From positions 186,001 to 250,000 of the forward strand of contig NZ_JELR01000005.1 of the NCBI RefSeq assembly GCF_000708675.1: a DNA stretch of 64,000 bases. Reading direction: 5' to 3'. Below the pieces are notes generated by a model that had not been told where the DNA came from, ran no database searches, and saw only the letters and a program-made list of their open reading frames with translations. The position numbers and the translations under genes were made by a program. Position 1 is the first letter of the stretch. Each line of letters begins with the position of its first letter. This DNA is from Microbulbifer sp. HZ11. Lineage in GTDB: Bacteria > Pseudomonadota > Gammaproteobacteria > Pseudomonadales > Cellvibrionaceae. Of this stretch, positions 25,701 to 33,947 are shown piece after piece.

Positions 25701-28324
25701 TGGCACTGCACGCTTCGCTGCCAATGTCGACGCCTGCAGAGCGCACTGATCAGCGGCCGCAACTGGAATTCGGGCAGCTGCGAATCGGGGGCATCGGTAT
25801 GGTGCAGCCCGCGCCGGGTCAACCGGTAATGCTGAATCTGCGCAATGTGCAGCTCGAGTCCCTATCGGGCTGTGGCCCAGAGGCGTGGCTTGTCGCTGCT
25901 CGCCTGCGAGGTGAGAGCCGCGGTCGCTGGGGGGGGTGCCTGGCACTGGAAAAATTGCACCTGACCGGTGATAACCGCATCGCGTTGGGCCTCGGCGAAC
26001 AAAATACTGCGGCGGATATTCTGGATCTGGGGCCGCTGCAAGCGGACAACCTGAAGTTGCTTTCCCCCGCAGACCAGACGCCCAAGTTACAGCTGGCGCG
26101 GCTACAGTGGCAGAGTCTGCGCTGGCCCGGCGGCAAGCGTTTACAGGCTGAAGATCTGGTGGCCGATGATTTTTCCGGTTGCATACCGGACATTCAGGGC
26201 GTCGTCGATCTCAACCGGGCCCCGCCCTGCGTGAACATCGGCAAAGTGCAGATCTCCGGCAATCAGCGCCTTGCTCTCGAACATGAAGACGGGGATAAGT
26301 CCCAGCAGGCGTTCCGCTCCACCGGTCAGATAGCGGTAGAGGATTTTGTTTTTCTGGAGGGAAATCGCGAGCGCATGGGATTTAGCAGTCTCGATGTGCA
26401 CGGTCTGGTTCTGTCACCCCATGCGTTTTCTCTCAGGGATGGTGACATGACCGGTATCCGCGGCTGTCTGAAGCCGGTGCACTGGGATGAACAAGCACTG
26501 ACCCCCTGCTTTGATATCGAAAAAGTCACCGTCGCCAGCGAGCACCGGGTCATTTTGAGCCGCTTCGGCAGTGGTATTCCCCAGCGCTATTTCCGCAATA
26601 TCCAGGTCGACGGACTTCGTGTATTTCATGGCCGGGGAAATGGCGAAGTGGTGGGAAGCTCCGCTCCCTATTTACAGGCAGAAACCCTGCGGGCAGATGA
26701 ACTCGGATTCGGCAGTCGTCAGCTGGTCGCTGAGAATTTACAGATTCGTGATATTCAGGGTTGTGTACCGCCCGGGTATATTCCCGGTGTGCGCTATTGC
26801 CTGGATCTGCAAAGCCTGGAAACAACCGGCGTGTTTGACTTCGATGCACAAAGCCTGCAACTGGAAATCGCTCAGCTGTTCACTCTGGCGCTAAACGACG
26901 TCAAGGGGGACCAACTGCTTGAGACGGAGTTTGCCGAGGCGCGGGGTTTGACCGTTACCCGGGAGGTGGTGCGGCTACTGCACGCTGAGGTGGCCGACAG
27001 CAGAGTGCTACGGCGGGACCCGCGGGCCCAGGAATTCGCCAATCATCAGTGGAATACGCAAGTGCAGTTACTGCGTCTTTCCCAGTTTGAGTATTTTCCA
27101 AAAGACCGAATTCTGAGTATCGATACCATCGATTTACTGGAACCACGCAGCATCCTCGCCCGCGGTGTGGCTGGGGATCTCGGTGCCTGGGAGCGGTTTC
27201 GCGACCGCCCGCCGGAGTCGCTGGGTAATAAGCGTGTCCGTGGCCGTCTGGCGCGGGAAGCCAATCGCTTTCGCTATCGTGTGGGCCAACTGTATGTGGA
27301 TCATGGGCGCTTTCTGTGGCTCGATAACAGCGAAGAGTACGAAGCGAAACTGCCGGTGCGGCGTATCAATCTGCTTTTGCAGGGAATGAGTAATTACCCG
27401 GAAGACCCGTCTGCGCTACTGGTGTTCAATGCCCGCCCGGGAGGCTTCAGCGAAATGCACCTTGCAGGCCAGGTCAATCTTCTCGAGAGCAGTCACTGGG
27501 ATGCCAGTCTGTTAGGGTATGTGGAGGGGGCGAACCTGATACCCGCGACCCCATATATTGCGCGCCTGCTGGGTTACAAAATTCTACAGGGGCAACTGGA
27601 TGCGGAAGTGAATATTGCCATCGAGGACAATCAGGTCGATGCGCTTGCAAAAATGGAACTCGAGAAAATAAAAGTTCGGCGAGTGCGGGATACCGACCAT
27701 CTGCAGGTGAAAAAAAGTTTCATTCCCCTGAGCCTTGCGTTGGCGCTGTTGAAAGATGGTGATGGCGACGTGCGATTTAATATGCCGGTTACCGGGGAAC
27801 TGTATGATCCAAAATTCAATTTCAGTTTTATTTTCAGTGATCTGTTGCAGCGCGCGATACTGGAATCGCTATTTGCCTATTTTACCCCTGTGGGCTTTTA
27901 CAGCCTCGCCAAGTTGGCTTGGGCGCGATTCCGCGCGGTGCATTTTGACGACCTTGCGTTTGCGCCAGGGAACGATACCCTGAGTGCACAGGCCAAAGCA
28001 GAGTTAGAGGCAATGGTGGAAGCCATGCGCGACAACCCCAATGCGCGGCCTGGAATATGCGGTGTATCCACGGCGCGGGATTTTTCTGTACTGTTTCCGC
28101 ATGAAGCTATGGCGGTGAGTGCGGATAGAGCTCAACGGAAGGAGTTTTTCCGCGACCCGCCACGGGGCATGCGTGAGGAGCTCTTGCGTCTCGCCAATCG
28201 CCGCAGCCGCCATGTACAGAAATTCTTGATTGAAGCCGGGCTCGATCAGGAAGACTTCATCCAGTGTGCACCGGACTATATTGGTACCGACAACAGTGCC
28301 CCGCGGGTGGAATTTTCCAACTGA
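22745..28324 (+). CDS. Giant AsmA/DUF748-like periplasmic protein with two-cysteine repeats
   Basis: 1859 residues from ATG 22745; the frame is open from 22634 and the ribosome site is weak, so the start is uncertain. One N-terminal membrane anchor (VMWILVAILLVITGINFFLS) is followed by AsmA/DUF748-style beta sequence (GVEVRNQY, LVELDGAYMDLES). The last ~350 residues match the DUF748 end (DGDVRFNMPVTGELYDPKF) with a C-terminal OmpA-like remnant. The middle carries about twelve repeats built on GC-x-P ... C with hydrophobic strands, between about 23230 and 26810. The fold is probably a long periplasmic beta-groove as in AsmA/YhdP/TamB lipid-bridge proteins, with one disulfide per rung set. Function is unknown. 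Followed 29 bases later by aconitase. Confidence 0.75.
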   Translation: MSNSPHDLPPVSPARDAQRRGVHRVMWILVAILLVITGINFFLSIYLPGKVQRWLHQHGLEAQIQHIDVSLPRLHAHLQGVEVRNQYERGFRVREATLGLSWWHLLRGNIHVKLVELDGAYMDLESTPGKRGRVWEIGGWHLAEGDKKPKNWRVDLTAATLRDSVVCYQHKPQWTSPSCVRIGKLVLDDFFVSGFREASEALKFDIGAADLRVENLLAWDEFANNVSRYGLSRRVQEAGEGDMRKSPEENPTLALVALRSQHIHFARPGNALRTEELFAHKFAGCPPDRWAEAIPALKRIAGHCGIARRLELRGSALFTFGAKSEIAWHRLSGEEVRLRYRNRRYPNWYTQTIALNSFDFQRQDKSLGWESGGASGFSWCPNAWREDAHHYCVRAGVLNLPRATEFRWRNGFAVDLVEASLSEGRLVDMATKVQDARALTLNQLRLGSLQYRNDTRQLGLYQAQLDVANGCLPGGLLGTANHCIHLSQLQMAEGFSVQFPRSLASGGRPAQTWALLSDALSLQSFRIAGTQSGSADSARTLQPDHRLELAELEWARLNLVPGEREFLAEDFALKSLSGCMPEGVLPQRLSPLCGRMNALEGKGNFILRSKASDTDTASPYLILGELALQSLLLSDHLIGNANRQTGLALTGLRIGPGLFRRSNAQRNPGEYFATGQGHWWVMEEDGVALEGEVSEAVSGEKGQLVSGSTDAGSRSEGAAATAGKAGAAIGSPIQFSSTELELDAVSLERLDGCLPMAWQRILTPGSGVRRAACFDIHNLKQQQPLHLQLERQRSVTAQNTPPSSAFRFGMRAAELRLDSAEINTATGESLLSVTQLHLPKANLKYQSAPTMAQLDVPGAALDSADFCLQEARCVQIETLRTGETFMLDYRRAHFRADLNQLELARFSLTGGQNELTAEVRDLAGLSLEIDLPRGRAASADWQLDSLHATRLDLCWPTTGDSNAMWPRCIRGRDLSSDGTGLAIQQLALHASLPMSTPAERTDQRPQLEFGQLRIGGIGMVQPAPGQPVMLNLRNVQLESLSGCGPEAWLVAARLRGESRGRWGGCLALEKLHLTGDNRIALGLGEQNTAADILDLGPLQADNLKLLSPADQTPKLQLARLQWQSLRWPGGKRLQAEDLVADDFSGCIPDIQGVVDLNRAPPCVNIGKVQISGNQRLALEHEDGDKSQQAFRSTGQIAVEDFVFLEGNRERMGFSSLDVHGLVLSPHAFSLRDGDMTGIRGCLKPVHWDEQALTPCFDIEKVTVASEHRVILSRFGSGIPQRYFRNIQVDGLRVFHGRGNGEVVGSSAPYLQAETLRADELGFGSRQLVAENLQIRDIQGCVPPGYIPGVRYCLDLQSLETTGVFDFDAQSLQLEIAQLFTLALNDVKGDQLLETEFAEARGLTVTREVVRLLHAEVADSRVLRRDPRAQEFANHQWNTQVQLLRLSQFEYFPKDRILSIDTIDLLEPRSILARGVAGDLGAWERFRDRPPESLGNKRVRGRLAREANRFRYRVGQLYVDHGRFLWLDNSEEYEAKLPVRRINLLLQGMSNYPEDPSALLVFNARPGGFSEMHLAGQVNLLESSHWDASLLGYVEGANLIPATPYIARLLGYKILQGQLDAEVNIAIEDNQVDALAKMELEKIKVRRVRDTDHLQVKKSFIPLSLALALLKDGDGDVRFNMPVTGELYDPKFNFSFIFSDLLQRAILESLFAYFTPVGFYSLAKLAWARFRAVHFDDLAFAPGNDTLSAQAKAELEAMVEAMRDNPNARPGICGVSTARDFSVLFPHEAMAVSADRAQRKEFFRDPPRGMREELLRLANRRSRHVQKFLIEAGLDQEDFIQCAPDYIGTDNSAPRVEFSN

Positions 28325-28353
28325 CCATCCCATGAAAATCGAAGGAGCAGGTA

Positions 28354-30294
28354 ATGAGCGTGAAAAAGAACCTAGCCCATCAGTTGATTGAACAACACCT
28401 GGTGAGTGGAAAGATGCAGCCCGGCGAAGAAGTGCAGCTGAAAATTGACCAGACTCTGTGTCAGGACGCCACAGGTACCATGGTAATGCTGGAATTCGAG
28501 GCACTCGGTCTACCACGGGTAAAAACCGAGGTCTCCGCCCAGTATGTGGATCACAACCTGATTCAGGCGGACTTCAAGAATGCGGATGATCACCTGTTCC
28601 TGCGCAGTGCCAGTCGCAAGTGGGGCATCTGGTTTTCCCGTCCCGGAAACGGCATCAGCCACGCGGTGCATATGGCGTGCTTCGGAGTCCCGGGTAAAAC
28701 CCTGTTGGGCTCCGACAGTCATACCTGTGCCGGTGGTGCCATGGGCATGCTCGCCATGGGGGCGGGTGGCCTGCAGGTGGCATTGGCCATGGCCGGAATT
28801 CCATTCTCCCTGGTCATGCCGGAAGTCATCGGCGTGGAGGTAACCGGCAAATTGCCCCCATGGGTAAGTGCCAAGGATGTGATCCTGGAAATGTTGCGCC
28901 GCTACGATGTGAAAGGCGGTGTGAACAAGATATTTGAATATTACGGCCCGGGGCTGGACAACCTCACCGCCATGGATCGCCATGTAATCGCCAATATGGG
29001 ACAGGAAATGGGCGCTACCGCCAGTGTGTTTCCCGCCGATGAAGCGGTACGTGCATTTCTCAAACAGCAGGGGCGCGAGCAGGATTTTGTGCCGATGCAG
29101 GCGGAAGAGGGCGCCGACTACGATCACCACGACAGTATTGACTTGTCACAGTTGGAACCCATGATTGCCTGTCCCTCCAGCCCCGGCAACGTGGTGACGG
29201 TCCGTGAGGTCGCGGGCAAACCCATCTACCAGAGTTATATCGGCTCCTCCGCCAACCCGGGGCTGAGAGATTTCGTGGTGCCGGCGCGAATGGTCGAGGG
29301 ACAGCAGGTTCCCGAAGAAATATCCCTGGATATAAACCCTACGAGCCGTCAGGTTTTGGAAGAACTGAGTCGTAGTGGCGACCTCAACCGGCTGTTGCTT
29401 GCAGGCGCGCGCCTGCACCAGACCGGCTGCAACGGCTGTATCGGCATGGGACAGGCACCGGCCTCCGGGCGGATCAGCCTGCGCACGGTGCCGCGCAACT
29501 TCCCCGGACGCTCCGGCACCAAGGAAGATCAGGTATACCTGTGCAGCCCGGAAACCGCCACCGCCAGTGCTCTGTCCGGCAAGATCACCGACCCCCGCGA
29601 CATGGAGATGGAATACCCGACGTTTTCCGAGCCGGAAACTCTCGGCGATATGCGCCCACTTATGCTGGCGCCGGAGGACCGTGCAAACGAAATTCCGGTT
29701 GAACTGGAAAAAGGTCCCAATATTCAACCATTGCCGGACTTTGACCCGCTGCCGGAAAAACTGACGGGCCCGATATTACTCAAGGCTGGTGACAATGTCT
29801 CCACGGATGAAATCCTGCCCGCGGGCACCGATATCCTGCCACTGCGTTCAAATATTCCGGCCATCAGTCACTACACCTTTTCCCGCATTGACGAGACCTT
29901 TTACGATCGTGCGAAAAAGCTCGACGGCGACTGCTTTGTAATCGGTGGTGAGAACTATGGTCAGGGGTCCAGCCGCGAACACGCGGCGATCGCACCGCGT
30001 TTTCTCGGCGTGCGCGCAGTGATCGCCGTGTCCATGGCCCGTATCCACCGCCGCAACCTGATCAATTTTGGTGTGGTACCACTGTTGTTCGCCAAACCCA
30101 GTGACCTCGCGAAACTGAAACAGGGCAGCCCATTGACCTTCAGCGATCTGGCCGGACAGTTACAGTCGGGGGATGTGGTGAACATTGAACTGGAAGACGG
30201 GAAGCAGCTCTCGGTCACCCACAATATGAGTGAAGACGAGGTGGCAACCGTGCTGGCGGGAGGGTTGATCAATCAGGTGCGGGACAGCCATTGA
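28354..30294 (+). CDS. Aconitate hydratase (short, mitochondrial-like type)
   Basis: 646 residues, shorter than AcnA/AcnB (~870). It isomerises citrate to isocitrate through a [4Fe-4S] cluster. Cluster cysteines are visible in GSDSHTCAGGAMG and in TGCNGCIGMGQAP. The C-terminal swivel domain has GGENYGQGSSREHAA, with the catalytic Ser region, and GVRAVIAVSMARIHRRNLINFG. GAAGGAGCAGGTA gives an excellent ribosome site. The 29-base gap to the giant gene suggests possible co-transcription, although the functions are unrelated. Homoaconitase or isopropylmalate isomerase is less likely, because large and small domains are fused and no leu genes are near. Confidence 0.9.
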   Translation: MSVKKNLAHQLIEQHLVSGKMQPGEEVQLKIDQTLCQDATGTMVMLEFEALGLPRVKTEVSAQYVDHNLIQADFKNADDHLFLRSASRKWGIWFSRPGNGISHAVHMACFGVPGKTLLGSDSHTCAGGAMGMLAMGAGGLQVALAMAGIPFSLVMPEVIGVEVTGKLPPWVSAKDVILEMLRRYDVKGGVNKIFEYYGPGLDNLTAMDRHVIANMGQEMGATASVFPADEAVRAFLKQQGREQDFVPMQAEEGADYDHHDSIDLSQLEPMIACPSSPGNVVTVREVAGKPIYQSYIGSSANPGLRDFVVPARMVEGQQVPEEISLDINPTSRQVLEELSRSGDLNRLLLAGARLHQTGCNGCIGMGQAPASGRISLRTVPRNFPGRSGTKEDQVYLCSPETATASALSGKITDPRDMEMEYPTFSEPETLGDMRPLMLAPEDRANEIPVELEKGPNIQPLPDFDPLPEKLTGPILLKAGDNVSTDEILPAGTDILPLRSNIPAISHYTFSRIDETFYDRAKKLDGDCFVIGGENYGQGSSREHAAIAPRFLGVRAVIAVSMARIHRRNLINFGVVPLLFAKPSDLAKLKQGSPLTFSDLAGQLQSGDVVNIELEDGKQLSVTHNMSEDEVATVLAGGLINQVRDSH

Positions 30295-30479
30295 TTTTCC
30301 TCTTACCCGCTGACTGCACTTCCAGTCTCCCTGATCGGGCCAAGCGATGAACTGTGCGTCACCACTGCAGGTGGCGCTAGGTTCATCTACCGGTTCCATT
30401 CCCTTTGTGACACATCCGGCGTTCGCCTCCCCCCGTCTTGTTTCCAATTGAATTGCCCTGTGGCTTGCCCTGGTCTGGT

Positions 30480-30911
30480 GCGGACATTGACGTTGTCGTA
30501 AACGTTGCCCCCAACACCGTCAACGCCACCCGCGTATTCGACTTTGAAAACCCGGTGCCCAACCAGCGCAACACCCTCACGATTGAGTACGACACCGGCG
30601 GCATATTGCAGGGCTACTTGCGCTTCAATCGCTACGGCAATTGGCAATCCACCGGCGGCCAGCTGGAAGCCGACGGCAACGACACCTCCAATACCACCCG
30701 CTACGGCGGCGAGATCCTCACCGACATCGAAGCCCGCTTCACCTTCGCAGAAAACTATATCGTTGCCGTAGGCGGCGAGAATATTTTCGACGTGGAGGCG
30801 GATGAAGAAGGCAATGGCCCCCTGCAATTCCTCGGCGTCCGCCAGGCCCTGACCTCACCGTTTGGATTTAACGGCGGGTTCTGGTATTTGCGGGCGAACG
30901 CGAATTTCTAA
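30480..30911 (+). pseudogene. Remnant of a TonB-dependent receptor (C-terminal barrel)
   Basis: About 140 codons resemble the last strands of a TonB receptor: RVFDFENPVPNQRNTLTIEY, RFNRYGNWQSTGG, TFAENYIVAVGGENIFD, and the terminal ...WYLRANANF with Phe last. No plug, signal peptide or ribosome site precedes it; the ~185 bases before it show no barrel sequence in any frame. It is therefore a 3' fragment left by deletion. A terminator follows directly. Confidence 0.75.
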
Positions 30912-30932
30912 TTGGCAATTATCTCGACCGAT

Positions 30933-30962
30933 AAAAAGGCCATCCTTCGCAGTGGTCTTTTT
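30933..30962 (+). terminator. Rho-independent terminator after the TonB-receptor remnant
   Basis: AAAAAGGCCA (30933-30942) pairs with TGGTCTTTTT (30953-30962) apart from one mismatch, giving a stem ending in a T-run. It lies 21 bases after the remnant's stop and could work on both strands. Confidence 0.75.
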
Positions 30963-30986
30963 CTAGGGCTGATATTACTGACAGCG

Positions 30987-31004
30987 TTAGCCCTATAGGG
31001 CTAA
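30987..31004. repeat. Perfect 18-base palindrome
   Basis: TTAGCCCTATAGGGCTAA is fully self-complementary. It lies at the left edge of the cassette cluster, 25 bases after the terminator. It could be an operator, a recombination site or a decayed attC end. No T-run follows. Confidence 0.6.
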
Positions 31005-31206
31005 GGGGGTCGATTAACTAGGCGCTGTAATTGCGTGTAACGGAATTTCGGGGCTGAAAGCGTGACGTACTTATCATTTTGTGGCTAGATAGTGGATTGT
31101 AGCCAGATATAGACCCTTCAAGGGTTTGCATGCATATATGGATACTTTGTGGGTGGATATAGATATTTCGGTGGCTCCTATATATGCACACGCCCACGAA
31201 TAAACT

Positions 31207-31213
31207 GTTAGGC
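31207..31213 (+). other. Integron-type core site (GTTRRRY) at the left end of cassette 1
   Basis: GTTAGGC matches the GTTRRRY insertion core and lies 20 bases before the first cassette start codon, the normal position. No convincing partner box (RYYYAAC) or full attC stem is visible to its left, only an imperfect stem at about 31149-31197 (GTGGGTG with CACGCCCAC). The array's left attC or attI is therefore decayed or atypical. Confidence 0.5.
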
Positions 31214-31232
31214 ATAAAGGAGATTAAGTACA

Positions 31233-32510
31233 GTGTCGAATCAAAGAATTAAAATTCCAAGAAAAAGTGACAAAAAAGTCTGGGCAGTATTCAAGGAGCT
31301 TGCCTCTCAATACTCTGTATCAAAAATCAATGTAAATGCGCTTGGGTTTGCTTCTATAGGCGTAGTCAATCCTGATTCATCAACAGCTGAAATGGATGCT
31401 TTGCTGTCTAAAAATTCATCCATAATTGATTCGATGAGCCTTCCTATACCGGGATATTCTGTATCTTATCATCGAGGTGGCAGTTACCCGCCGGAACAGA
31501 AATCTGGGGTTTTTGATGAGATTTTGTTGAGTCAAAGTAACCAAAATCAGGTTTCTGTCGAAGACAAGATTAATATCGTTGCATTTCTGAATAAGAGGCT
31601 CAATTCTTTCGACTCTTCAAAAAGTATTAAAGGCGATCCAGAGGCACAAGCTCAACTTGAAGCTATGCACATCTCTACCCTTGAACGTTTGGAGATGTTA
31701 AATGAAGAGCTGATACAGAAAAGTTCTGAATTTAGAGAGGGCCTTGAAAAGAAATTTTCAGAAAAACAGAACACTCTCGAACAAAAAATCCAAAAAGAAA
31801 AAGAAAGACTGGAAGGTGAGTATCGGGCAAAAAATGAAATTTTAGAAACCAGAGCCGATGATCTTGAAAAAAAGATCAAGGCTATTGATGATCGTAATAA
31901 TACTCATGTTCGACGCAGTCTAAGGAAAGAGCTTCAAGAGATAATCCAAAGTAGATCTACGGAGTTCAAATTAACTTCTGGCACAAACAAGCTTCGCACT
32001 CCAATCCATATACTTTGCATTGTTCTTATTGCGCTTTTTGCCTCTGGGGGAATTTGGTATGCACTAGAACTATTTAATTATCTTGGTGAAGAGGGGGCAA
32101 CCACTATTAATGTTGTAATCTTAGCTATTAAACAGCTGGGGTTAACTATCGGCGGTGTGGGTACGGCTGTATTTTATATGAGGTGGCTTAATCGGTGGTT
32201 TGAGCAGCATTCCCAAGCAGAATTTCACTTAAAACAATTTCAGTTAGATGTCGACCGAGCAAGTTGGGTCGTAGAGACCGCATTAGAATGGAATACATCG
32301 ACAGGGACAACTATCCCGGCCGTTTTGATGGAAAGTATCACCAAAAGCTTATTTGAACGCGAAGGAGAAGTTTCTGCACCTGATATGGAAGCGGGCGACC
32401 AATTGGCTTCTGCAATCTTGGGGTCCGCTTCAAGAGTAAAGGTGCAGACTGCAGGCGGGGGTGCTGAATTAGAATTTGAAGGTAAAAAGCTTAAGAAAGA
32501 GATGGCGTAG
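31233..32510 (+). CDS. Cassette 1: coiled-coil membrane protein of unknown function
   Basis: 425 residues from GTG 31233, with AAGGAG 10 nt upstream. The ~135-residue N-terminal part is globular and unrecognised. Residues ~138-240 form a highly charged coiled coil. Two membrane segments follow at ~257-282 and ~291-315. The C-terminal ~110 residues return to the cytoplasm. AT-rich codon use is unlike the surrounding chromosome and indicates recent transfer. An attC site starts 10 bases after the stop, so this is a mobile gene cassette. No enzyme motif is visible. A cell-envelope or phage-defence role is conceivable from the cassette context but unproven. Confidence 0.8.
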   Translation: MSNQRIKIPRKSDKKVWAVFKELASQYSVSKINVNALGFASIGVVNPDSSTAEMDALLSKNSSIIDSMSLPIPGYSVSYHRGGSYPPEQKSGVFDEILLSQSNQNQVSVEDKINIVAFLNKRLNSFDSSKSIKGDPEAQAQLEAMHISTLERLEMLNEELIQKSSEFREGLEKKFSEKQNTLEQKIQKEKERLEGEYRAKNEILETRADDLEKKIKAIDDRNNTHVRRSLRKELQEIIQSRSTEFKLTSGTNKLRTPIHILCIVLIALFASGGIWYALELFNYLGEEGATTINVVILAIKQLGLTIGGVGTAVFYMRWLNRWFEQHSQAEFHLKQFQLDVDRASWVVETALEWNTSTGTTIPAVLMESITKSLFEREGEVSAPDMEAGDQLASAILGSASRVKVQTAGGGAELEFEGKKLKKEMA

Positions 32511-32520
32511 TAGTGAAGGT

Positions 32521-32617
32521 GCCTAACAAATCAAAGCACCGGACTTGGTAAAGCTGCCACCTTTTTTGTTCCAAATAAGCCGCCAACTTCACCAATTCGG
32601 TGTTTGAGGCGTTGGGT
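32521..32617 (+). repeat. attC recombination site 1
   Basis: 97 bases. It starts with GCCTAAC (RYYYAAC) and ends with GTTGGGT (GTTRRRY). The two ends fold together: ATCAAAGCACCG near the left pairs with CGGTGTTTGAGG near the right except for an unpaired G on the left arm. Further pairing (TTGGT with ACCAA) extends inward. The unpaired base inside a matched stem is the signature of attC hairpins recognised by integron integrases. Confidence 0.85.
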
Positions 32618-32657
32618 ATCCGAGTTGCCCAAAAAAATTCATGAAATGGAGATTGAA

Positions 32658-33431
32658 ATGAAGAAAGTTATCCTACCGATACTATTTTTGATTGCAGGAT
32701 GCTCATCTTTACCTAAAGAAAAAGCTAATACCGTTAATATTCAAGAGCGACTTCAGGCCGCGGCAATATTGGGTTACGAATACTCTCAAATGGCAGAAAA
32801 TACGTATAAGCCAAATAATACATTTGCGCTCCCCGCCAACATCGTCAGTTACAAAAATCAAGATAATGATAAGTACGGTCTTGCCTACTCAATTTTTCAT
32901 AGAGTAGATGGCGATGCTACATCTGAAGTAATTTTGTCTTTCCGTGGCACGGAGGGGGTTCAAGATTGGATATTCGGAAATATACTTGCAGTACAGAATG
33001 ACCGAGGCCTGTCTGTGTACAGAGAGCTTCGTAAAGCCACACCACATAATATTCCCATAACTGTAATTGGTCATTCCCTGGGGGGAGCAATTGCATTGCA
33101 CATTTCGCTGAGGGAGGAAGGTGTAAATACTTTTGTGTTTAATACATCGTCAAGGTTTACAAGGGGTAACGCAGCTCATAGTGAGCGGCATTCCTATTCC
33201 GAGTATGCCGAAGTAAACAAGGTTTTGCGAATTTCTACTATTGATCCTAAATGGACTCATAGTATCTACAGTTGCACTTTTGGCAATCCAATTAAAAATC
33301 ATTCACAAGTGAAGCTGGCAGCGTGTCTAACAGCCTGCGCTTCTCAGAAAGATGAAAGTGCGAAAATAAGTGTTGAAAATAATCCAAATATATTTGAAGG
33401 GGATTCGGTTTTTGAGGGCGCTTGCAGCTAG
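32658..33431 (+). CDS. Cassette 2: class 3 lipase-like lipoprotein
   Basis: 257 residues from ATG 32658, chosen because GGAGATT lies just before it and a lipoprotein signal begins there; earlier in-frame starts fall in the attC site. Lipobox LIAGC with lipidated C15. The alpha/beta-hydrolase core resembles Lipase_3: VILSFRGTEGVQDW (oxyanion and DW motif), then GHSLGGAIAL with nucleophile S140. Asp and His partners probably lie near D196 and H201-H208. The likely role is an envelope-anchored esterase, lipase or phospholipase. AT-rich, with attC sites on both sides. Effector, immunity or lipid-scavenging roles are all possible. Confidence 0.8.
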   Translation: MKKVILPILFLIAGCSSLPKEKANTVNIQERLQAAAILGYEYSQMAENTYKPNNTFALPANIVSYKNQDNDKYGLAYSIFHRVDGDATSEVILSFRGTEGVQDWIFGNILAVQNDRGLSVYRELRKATPHNIPITVIGHSLGGAIALHISLREEGVNTFVFNTSSRFTRGNAAHSERHSYSEYAEVNKVLRISTIDPKWTHSIYSCTFGNPIKNHSQVKLAACLTACASQKDESAKISVENNPNIFEGDSVFEGACS

Positions 33432-33437
33432 TGGTCA

Positions 33438-33557
33438 GCCTAGTAAGCAGCGGCAGAGCGACAGCCAACGCTACGCATATTATGTGTTGCTCGCTGGCGC
33501 TCAAACATTAACACAAAATACGCTCCGCGCTGGCTGCGCCTGCGCTGGGCGTTAGAC
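33438..33557 (+). repeat. attC recombination site 2
   Basis: About 120 bases, starting 7 bases after the lipase stop. The right end is GTTAGAC (GTTRRRY, 33551-33557), preceded by GGGC. The left box is a degenerate GCCTAGT. The arms pair well: left CAGCGGCAGAGCGACAGCC with right GGCTGCGCCTGCGCTG, leaving two unpaired A bases on the left arm. This is the extrahelical-base pattern of attC sites. Confidence 0.8.
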
Positions 33558-33586
33558 AACAGAGTTACCCACAGAAAGTAGACACA

Positions 33587-33934
33587 ATGAATACAGTCGT
33601 TTGCTTCCGGCCCGTAGGACAGAATGAGCTTGATCTGATAGAAGAGTCCGACTACACAGCGTGGCCACCAAGACTGCCAGAGCAGCCAATCTTCTACCCG
33701 GTTACCAATGAAGAGTACGCGATAGCCCTCACCCAATGGAACGTTACCGATTTTGGCAAGGGGTATGTCACCCGATTCTATGTCAATAAAGAGTTTATGG
33801 ACCGCTACCCGATCAAGTGTGTTGGTGCTGCCGGCCATACGGAGTGGTGGATTCCGGCCGAAGATCTGGATGAGCTCAATAAAAATATCGTTGGGAAGAT
33901 CGAAGTGATCCGCGAGTACGGGCCATTGAAATAG
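33587..33934 (+). CDS. Cassette 3: small conserved protein of unknown function
   Basis: 115 residues from ATG 33587, 29 bases after the attC core. Sequence features include FRPVGQNELDLIEES, PPRLPEQPIFYPV, a G-x-YVTRF strand and EWWIPAEDLDELN. I recall similar short proteins, common in bacterial accessory DNA and sometimes labelled ADP-ribosylation/crystallin J1, but no such enzymatic motif is visible. No signal peptide or membrane segment. A decayed attC-like stretch follows, so it is the last cassette seen. Confidence 0.75.
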   Translation: MNTVVCFRPVGQNELDLIEESDYTAWPPRLPEQPIFYPVTNEEYAIALTQWNVTDFGKGYVTRFYVNKEFMDRYPIKCVGAAGHTEWWIPAEDLDELNKNIVGKIEVIREYGPLK

Positions 33935-33947
33935 TGATCTTGCCCCG

